DNA of 37,463 nt from Bacteroidales bacterium UBA4243 (GTDB lineage: Bacteria > Bacteroidota > Bacteroidia > Bacteroidales > F082): assembly GCA_002396205.1 (NCBI GenBank), contig DGXB01000095.1, positions 2,040-39,502 of the forward strand. Reading direction: 5' to 3'. The position numbers and the translations under genes were made by a program. The notes under the pieces were generated by a model. The model was given only the letters and a program-made list of their open reading frames with translations, was not told where the DNA came from and made no database searches. Positions 33,655-37,463 of this stretch are shown here, piece after piece. Every line of letters starts with the position of its first letter. Position 1 is the first letter of the stretch.

Positions 33655-34569
33655 TTGGACAATTCCATTGGCAAAACGACGCTGAAAGTCCTGTTGGGAT
33701 TGGTGTTCATCGTGTCGGCGGTGCTCAAGATCGTCGACATGGATCGATTAGAGATTTATGTCTACAGCTATCATTTCTTTAGCCTGAATTTCAGCTTTTT
33801 GGCAGCTCGTGCAGCCATCATCCTTGAATTGGTTCTTGGTATTGGATTGGTTTCCAATACTTTGCATAAACTGTATTGGTGGGGCAGCGTGGCGATGCTT
33901 TTGGGTTACACCTTATTATTAATATACGCGCTTCATCTCGGTCGCACCGACAGTTGCCATTGCTTCGGCGATTTCCTCCAACTCGACCCAAAACAGAGCC
34001 TTATAAAAAACGGTGTTTTGCTGTTGCTTTTCATGTTGGTTTACAGGATGGAAAGCAAGAAAACGCCTTTCCGTTGGCTGATTCTTTGTTTGGCTGTCAT
34101 GGCCTCGACCATTGGTGTTTTCGTGGCCTCGCCACCCGACAACCTGACGTCTTGTTCCAATCCCGACCAAAACCTCCAAAAGGAATTGTTTGACGAGATG
34201 CTTGATGAAACGCCTTTGGATACATTGAGCCTTCGGGAGGGAAAACAGGTGGTGGCCTTTTTCTCCACAGGTTGCGAATACTGCCAGATGGCAGCCCAAA
34301 AGCTTTCGCTGATGCAACGGTTTTATGGCTTTCCTGCCGACAACATCACGTTCGTCTTTATGGGCAGCGAAGACGGCATTGCCAGATTTTACGAAGAGTC
34401 GGCTTCGGCGCATTATCGCAGCGTGCTTTATCCCGATGTGGTCAGGCTGCTGAAGGTCATTAATGGAATCTTCCCCGTCATTGTGTTGATGGACAACGGG
34501 GAAGTGGTTCATGAATATGGTTTCCGCAACATGCGCGAAGACGAGATTAAGGCGTTTATGGCCTCCTGA
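33655..34569 (+). CDS. DoxX/MauE-like membrane protein fused to a thioredoxin-like domain
   Basis: The 304-residue inner-membrane protein has four helices in the first 130 residues, resembling DoxX/MauE proteins, including a CHCFGD motif (Cys101, Cys103) after the third helix. A fifth hydrophobic segment is at about 138-158. The C-terminal thioredoxin-like domain has the redox motif CEYC (Cys207, Cys210) and an FPVIVLMDNG stretch with the expected cis-proline. It probably passes electrons or disulfides across the membrane. It starts with TTG at 33655: the preceding in-frame stop is at 33637-33639 and there is no ATG between them. The 3' end overlaps the convergent dipeptidase gene by 14 bp. 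Confidence 0.86.
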   Translation: MDNSIGKTTLKVLLGLVFIVSAVLKIVDMDRLEIYVYSYHFFSLNFSFLAARAAIILELVLGIGLVSNTLHKLYWWGSVAMLLGYTLLLIYALHLGRTDSCHCFGDFLQLDPKQSLIKNGVLLLLFMLVYRMESKKTPFRWLILCLAVMASTIGVFVASPPDNLTSCSNPDQNLQKELFDEMLDETPLDTLSLREGKQVVAFFSTGCEYCQMAAQKLSLMQRFYGFPADNITFVFMGSEDGIARFYEESASAHYRSVLYPDVVRLLKVINGIFPVIVLMDNGEVVHEYGFRNMREDEIKAFMAS

Positions 34570-36277
34570 ACTTGTCGCCCGTCTGTTCAATCACGGCTTT
34601 TTTCCACGAATCGGGATAGCCGGGCTGTTTGGGCTTGGCTGGGTAACCATAGCCGTTGCGCTTGAACTCGCCGTTTTCCTCCTGCTTGACGTTGCTGTCC
34701 AAGTATTTCACCAACAGGTAGTTGTCCAACTCCTTCCAGCGTCTTACGGTGTTGTGTCCGGCTTGGTTGGAGAAGTAGGTGAGGAGGTTGATGGCCTGCT
34801 GTGGGTCTTGGCCGTAAAGGTCCAAGGCTAATCTGTCATTGGCTTTCACTTGCTCTTGATAGCCGTTTTCCAGCTCGTTTTGCACCTTTTGGATGTCGCC
34901 GATGACCCTATTATAGAATAGGTATTTGAAATGTGCCACGCGGTTGAAGGTCCAAAAGGCAGCGTTGTCGCTGTAGGTGAGCATGTCGCCATTGCCCGAG
35001 CGGTATTCGATCGGCACCTCGGTGATGGAGCAATAGAAGGGCGTGTAAACGGTTGAATTGGTGTCGTCCACACCAAACCAAATGATGCCTCCGATGGGGT
35101 TGGGCAGCCAATTCCTGCTTTGCGCGATGAACGAAAAGCCCGTCTGCACCACTTCGATGCTGCGCTCGTTGAGGTATTTTTTGCCATCATACTCCCAATA
35201 CAGCGGGTTGAAGCGGAAGGGCGAACCGAAAGGACCCCCGCCCACGTCTTGGGTCTTGTCCAATTCAGTGCCTTGGAAGTGGTCGCGCTGGAAGGCCATC
35301 ATGTCGCTCAAGGTGACTTTGCGGTTGGGCTTGACATACAGCGGCATACGGTGGGTCAAGTCCTTGCCGGTGACGTAGTCCCAATACTCGTCCATGCCGT
35401 CGCAAACCTTGTTAAACATCGTCCAAACGCGGAGGTCGCACACGCGGGCCGCGCTGAAGTCGACGGGGGCGTAGGCTGCCGAGAAGTCGAAGTCCTTGTC
35501 CTTGCCGCTGAAGTAGCCCTTGCGACGGGCGAAGTCGATGACATCGTGCTTGTAAATCACTTCAACTTGCTCGTTGTAAAGCTTTTTCCAGTCCTTGTCG
35601 GTGATGTATTTCTTGCCGTCGCGCAAGGGGAAGGTGGTGATGCGGGCAGCGTTGGCGTGACCGCTCACATAACCTTCGGGGATGCGGATGGCCACCCACA
35701 CTGCGCCACGGTCGGCATTGATGGTGTCGCCCGCTTTGGTCACCTTCGGCGTGTAGCCTTTGGGCATGATTTCCATGTACCACACCTCGTTGGCGTCGCT
35801 GATGGAGAACGACTCGCCGTCGCTACCATAGCCGTATTCTTCCACCAAGTCGGCCATCACTTTGATGGCTTCGCGGGCTGTTTTGCTGCGCTCCAGGGCG
35901 ATGAACATCAGGCTGCCGTAATCGACGATGCCTGTCGGGTCGATGAGTTCCTCGCGCCCGCCGAAGGTGGTTTCGCCAAGAGCCACTTGGTGTTCGTTGA
36001 TGTAGCCTACAACTTGATAAGTGTGAGGCGGTTGCGGCACACTGCCACGCGGCGCGTTGGTGCCACGGTCGTAGCACACGCGCACGCTGCCCGCCGGCCA
36101 GTCGGCAGCAGGGGTGAAGTAGAGTTCACCGTAGCGGATGTGCGAGTCGGCGCAATAGCTGATCATCGTGGAGCCATCGGCGCTGGCGCCTTTGGTAATC
36201 ATGAAGTTGGTGCAAGCCTCGGCCACATTAAAGGCGGCGAGCAAGGCAATGAGGATGAGGGTTTTGATGGATTTCAT
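34556..36277 (-). CDS. Secreted dipeptidase, family C69 (PepD-like)
   Basis: N-terminal-nucleophile dipeptidase that cleaves dipeptides, here probably in the periplasm. The 573-residue product begins with a signal peptide (MKSIKTLILIALLAAFNVAE). Its removal would expose Cys22, the catalytic N-terminal nucleophile, in ACTNFMITKGASADGSTMIS. Other family blocks are EGYGSDGESFSISDANEVWY-like sequence near 155 and GPFGSPFRFNP. The start at 36277 opens the signal peptide and lies 20 nt after a TATCTTTG box. Peptide uptake fits an organism that also exports C25 peptidases. It is divergent from rarA. Confidence 0.93.
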   Translation of the reverse strand: MKSIKTLILIALLAAFNVAEACTNFMITKGASADGSTMISYCADSHIRYGELYFTPAADWPAGSVRVCYDRGTNAPRGSVPQPPHTYQVVGYINEHQVALGETTFGGREELIDPTGIVDYGSLMFIALERSKTAREAIKVMADLVEEYGYGSDGESFSISDANEVWYMEIMPKGYTPKVTKAGDTINADRGAVWVAIRIPEGYVSGHANAARITTFPLRDGKKYITDKDWKKLYNEQVEVIYKHDVIDFARRKGYFSGKDKDFDFSAAYAPVDFSAARVCDLRVWTMFNKVCDGMDEYWDYVTGKDLTHRMPLYVKPNRKVTLSDMMAFQRDHFQGTELDKTQDVGGGPFGSPFRFNPLYWEYDGKKYLNERSIEVVQTGFSFIAQSRNWLPNPIGGIIWFGVDDTNSTVYTPFYCSITEVPIEYRSGNGDMLTYSDNAAFWTFNRVAHFKYLFYNRVIGDIQKVQNELENGYQEQVKANDRLALDLYGQDPQQAINLLTYFSNQAGHNTVRRWKELDNYLLVKYLDSNVKQEENGEFKRNGYGYPAKPKQPGYPDSWKKAVIEQTGDKFRRP

Positions 36278-36297
36278 GATGTTGCTTTCTTTTGGGG

Positions 36298-36305
36298 CAA
36301 AGATA
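36298..36305 (-). promoter_or_regulatory. Promoter -7 box for the C69 dipeptidase gene
   Basis: TATCTTTG on the minus strand, 20 nt before the ATG at 36277. Confidence 0.6.
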
Positions 36306-36318
36306 TGTTTTTTTTGTT

Positions 36319-36326
36319 TATCTTTG
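36319..36326 (+). promoter_or_regulatory. Promoter -7 box for rarA
   Basis: TATCTTTG, 16 nt before the ATG at 36343. It is divergent from the dipeptidase box, 13 bp away. Confidence 0.6.
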
Positions 36327-36342
36327 CAGAAAAATAGTTGTA

Positions 36343-37463
36343 ATGCAATCGACCATTCCATTAGCGGAACGTTTGCGCCCGACTTCACTTGACGATTATA
36401 TCGGGCAGAAGCACATCATCGGTGAACATGCCGTGCTTCGCCGTGCCATCGAGACGGGGCGCGTGCCTTCGATGATTTTCTGGGGACCGCCTGGCGTGGG
36501 AAAGACAACCCTCGCTTATATCATCTCGAAGCAGGTGAAGCGCCAATTCTTCCAGCTGAGCGCCGTCAGCAGCGGCGTGAAGGAAGTACGCGAGGTCATC
36601 GACCGAGCGCGGATGCTTCCCGAAGCACCTATTTTATTTATAGACGAAATCCACCGTTTCAGCAAGTCGCAGCAGGACTCGCTTTTGGGTGCAGTCGAGA
36701 AAGGCTTGGTCACCTTGATTGGCGCGACTACGGAGAATCCGAGTTTCGAGGTCATTTCGCCGTTGCTGTCACGTTGTCAGGTTTATGTGCTCAAGTCGCT
36801 GGAAAAGGAAGATCTCGAAATCCTTTTGGCGAAGGCCGTGAAAGCCCTCGAATACGACTTCGGAAAGACAATCACCGTCAAGGAGCCAGAGGCCCTGATG
36901 CAAATCAGCGGTGGCGACGGACGTAAGTTGTTGAACGCTGTTGAGTTGGTCGTTACCTCGTTGAACGACTTGGACGAATCGGCACAGGAATTGGTCGTGA
37001 CAAACGATTTCACTACAAATTGCATCCAGAGCAACCTTGTGAAATACGACAAGCAGGGCGAGATGCACTACGACATCATTTCGGCTTTCATCAAGAGTAT
37101 GCGCGGCAGCGACCCCAATGCGGCCTTGTATTACCTCGCTCGCATGATTGAGGCAGGGGAGGCCCCGCTTTTCATCGCCCGCCGTATGCTCATCCTTTCG
37201 TCGGAGGACATCGGCAACGCCAATCCCAACGCGCTGTTGCTCGCCAATGCTTGTTTTGATGCTGTCAACAAGATTGGTTGGCCCGAAAGTCGTATCATCT
37301 TGGCGCAGACGGTCACCTATCTGGCTTCGTCGCCGAAGAGCAATGCAGCCGTGGCCGCCATTGACGCGGCGCAGGAACTCGTTCGCAAAACCGGCGATTT
37401 GTCAGTGCCGTTGCACTTGCGCAATGCACCCACCAAACTGATGAAAGACCTGGGTTACAGCGA
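36343..37463 (+). CDS. rarA: RarA/MgsA replication-associated recombination ATPase (C-terminus beyond the window)
   Basis: AAA+ ATPase that acts at stalled replication forks, related to clamp-loader subunits and RuvB. About 373 residues are visible. Walker A is GPPGVGKT (48-55), Walker B ILFIDE (97-102), sensor 1 GATTENPSFEV, and the arginine-finger region follows as SPLLSRCQV. The lid and the start of the tetramerisation domain (IISAFIKSMRGSDPNAALYY and RRMLILSSEDIGNANP) are characteristic of RarA. The start at 36343 (MQSTIPLAERLRP) matches the family. The stop codon lies past the right edge. Confidence 0.96.
   Translation, partial: MQSTIPLAERLRPTSLDDYIGQKHIIGEHAVLRRAIETGRVPSMIFWGPPGVGKTTLAYIISKQVKRQFFQLSAVSSGVKEVREVIDRARMLPEAPILFIDEIHRFSKSQQDSLLGAVEKGLVTLIGATTENPSFEVISPLLSRCQVYVLKSLEKEDLEILLAKAVKALEYDFGKTITVKEPEALMQISGGDGRKLLNAVELVVTSLNDLDESAQELVVTNDFTTNCIQSNLVKYDKQGEMHYDIISAFIKSMRGSDPNAALYYLARMIEAGEAPLFIARRMLILSSEDIGNANPNALLLANACFDAVNKIGWPESRIILAQTVTYLASSPKSNAAVAAIDAAQELVRKTGDLSVPLHLRNAPTKLMKDLGYS

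Noticed and set aside
35120..36337. 405-codon plus-strand frame opposite the C69 dipeptidase
   Set aside because: Antisense to a gene with signal peptide and catalytic motif; no family resemblance.

Overview
The window is chromosomal DNA from a member of the Bacteroidota, most likely a gut- or rumen-type Bacteroidales. The evidence is the recurring TAnnTTTG promoter -7 box in front of genes, type IX secretion (T9SS) type A C-terminal sorting domains on four secreted proteins, gingipain-like C25 peptidases, a Na+-translocating NADH:quinone reductase (Nqr), meso-diaminopimelate dehydrogenase, a LytS/LytTR pair, a TolC-MFP-RND operon with a PII-like partner and a C69 dipeptidase. The species cannot be named from the sequence. 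No tRNA, rRNA, CRISPR array, transposase, phage gene or T9SS machinery gene is visible.

Left region (1-4044, minus strand): nqrB-C-D-E and the 5' two-thirds of nqrF. Two things are unusual. A small plus-strand gene for a two-helix membrane protein (754-972) lies between nqrE and nqrF, with its own promoter back to back with a promoter for nqrF. nqrA is not in front of nqrB; a secreted peptidase gene is there instead.

Middle region (4319-21071): a secretion and polysaccharide/protein degradation block. Minus-strand genes are a C25 peptidase (4319-7714), an Asp-box/PPC surface protein (7790-10042), a TPR-transmembrane-HTH lipoprotein regulator (10233-11711) and an operon of a second C25 peptidase followed by a GH3 glucosidase (17612 down to 11964). 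On the plus strand, ddh (17702-18601) is followed by a lipoprotein GH3 enzyme (18753-21071). Two copies of a 142-149 bp repeat lie directly after the stop codons of the TPR gene and of ddh, in the same orientation relative to the upstream gene. Each copy folds into two GC-rich hairpins with complementary loops and has GTTTTG-rich inverted termini. I consider this the best candidate for something undescribed.

Spacer (21072-21694): AT-rich sequence, an apparent remnant of an HRDC-domain gene and a large hairpin followed by a T run.

Right region (21695-37463): an efflux operon on the minus strand (tolC-like, membrane-fusion lipoprotein, RND pump, PII-like protein), with repeats between its first three genes. 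Divergent from it are a LytS-type kinase and a LytTR regulator (4-bp overlap), then a YegP-like protein and a bidirectional terminator. Next come a large T9SS-sorted propeller protein (minus), a Cys-rich lipoprotein with a DoxX/MauE-thioredoxin membrane protein (plus), a C69 dipeptidase (minus, overlapping its convergent neighbour by 14 bp) and the 5' part of rarA (plus), which runs off the window.
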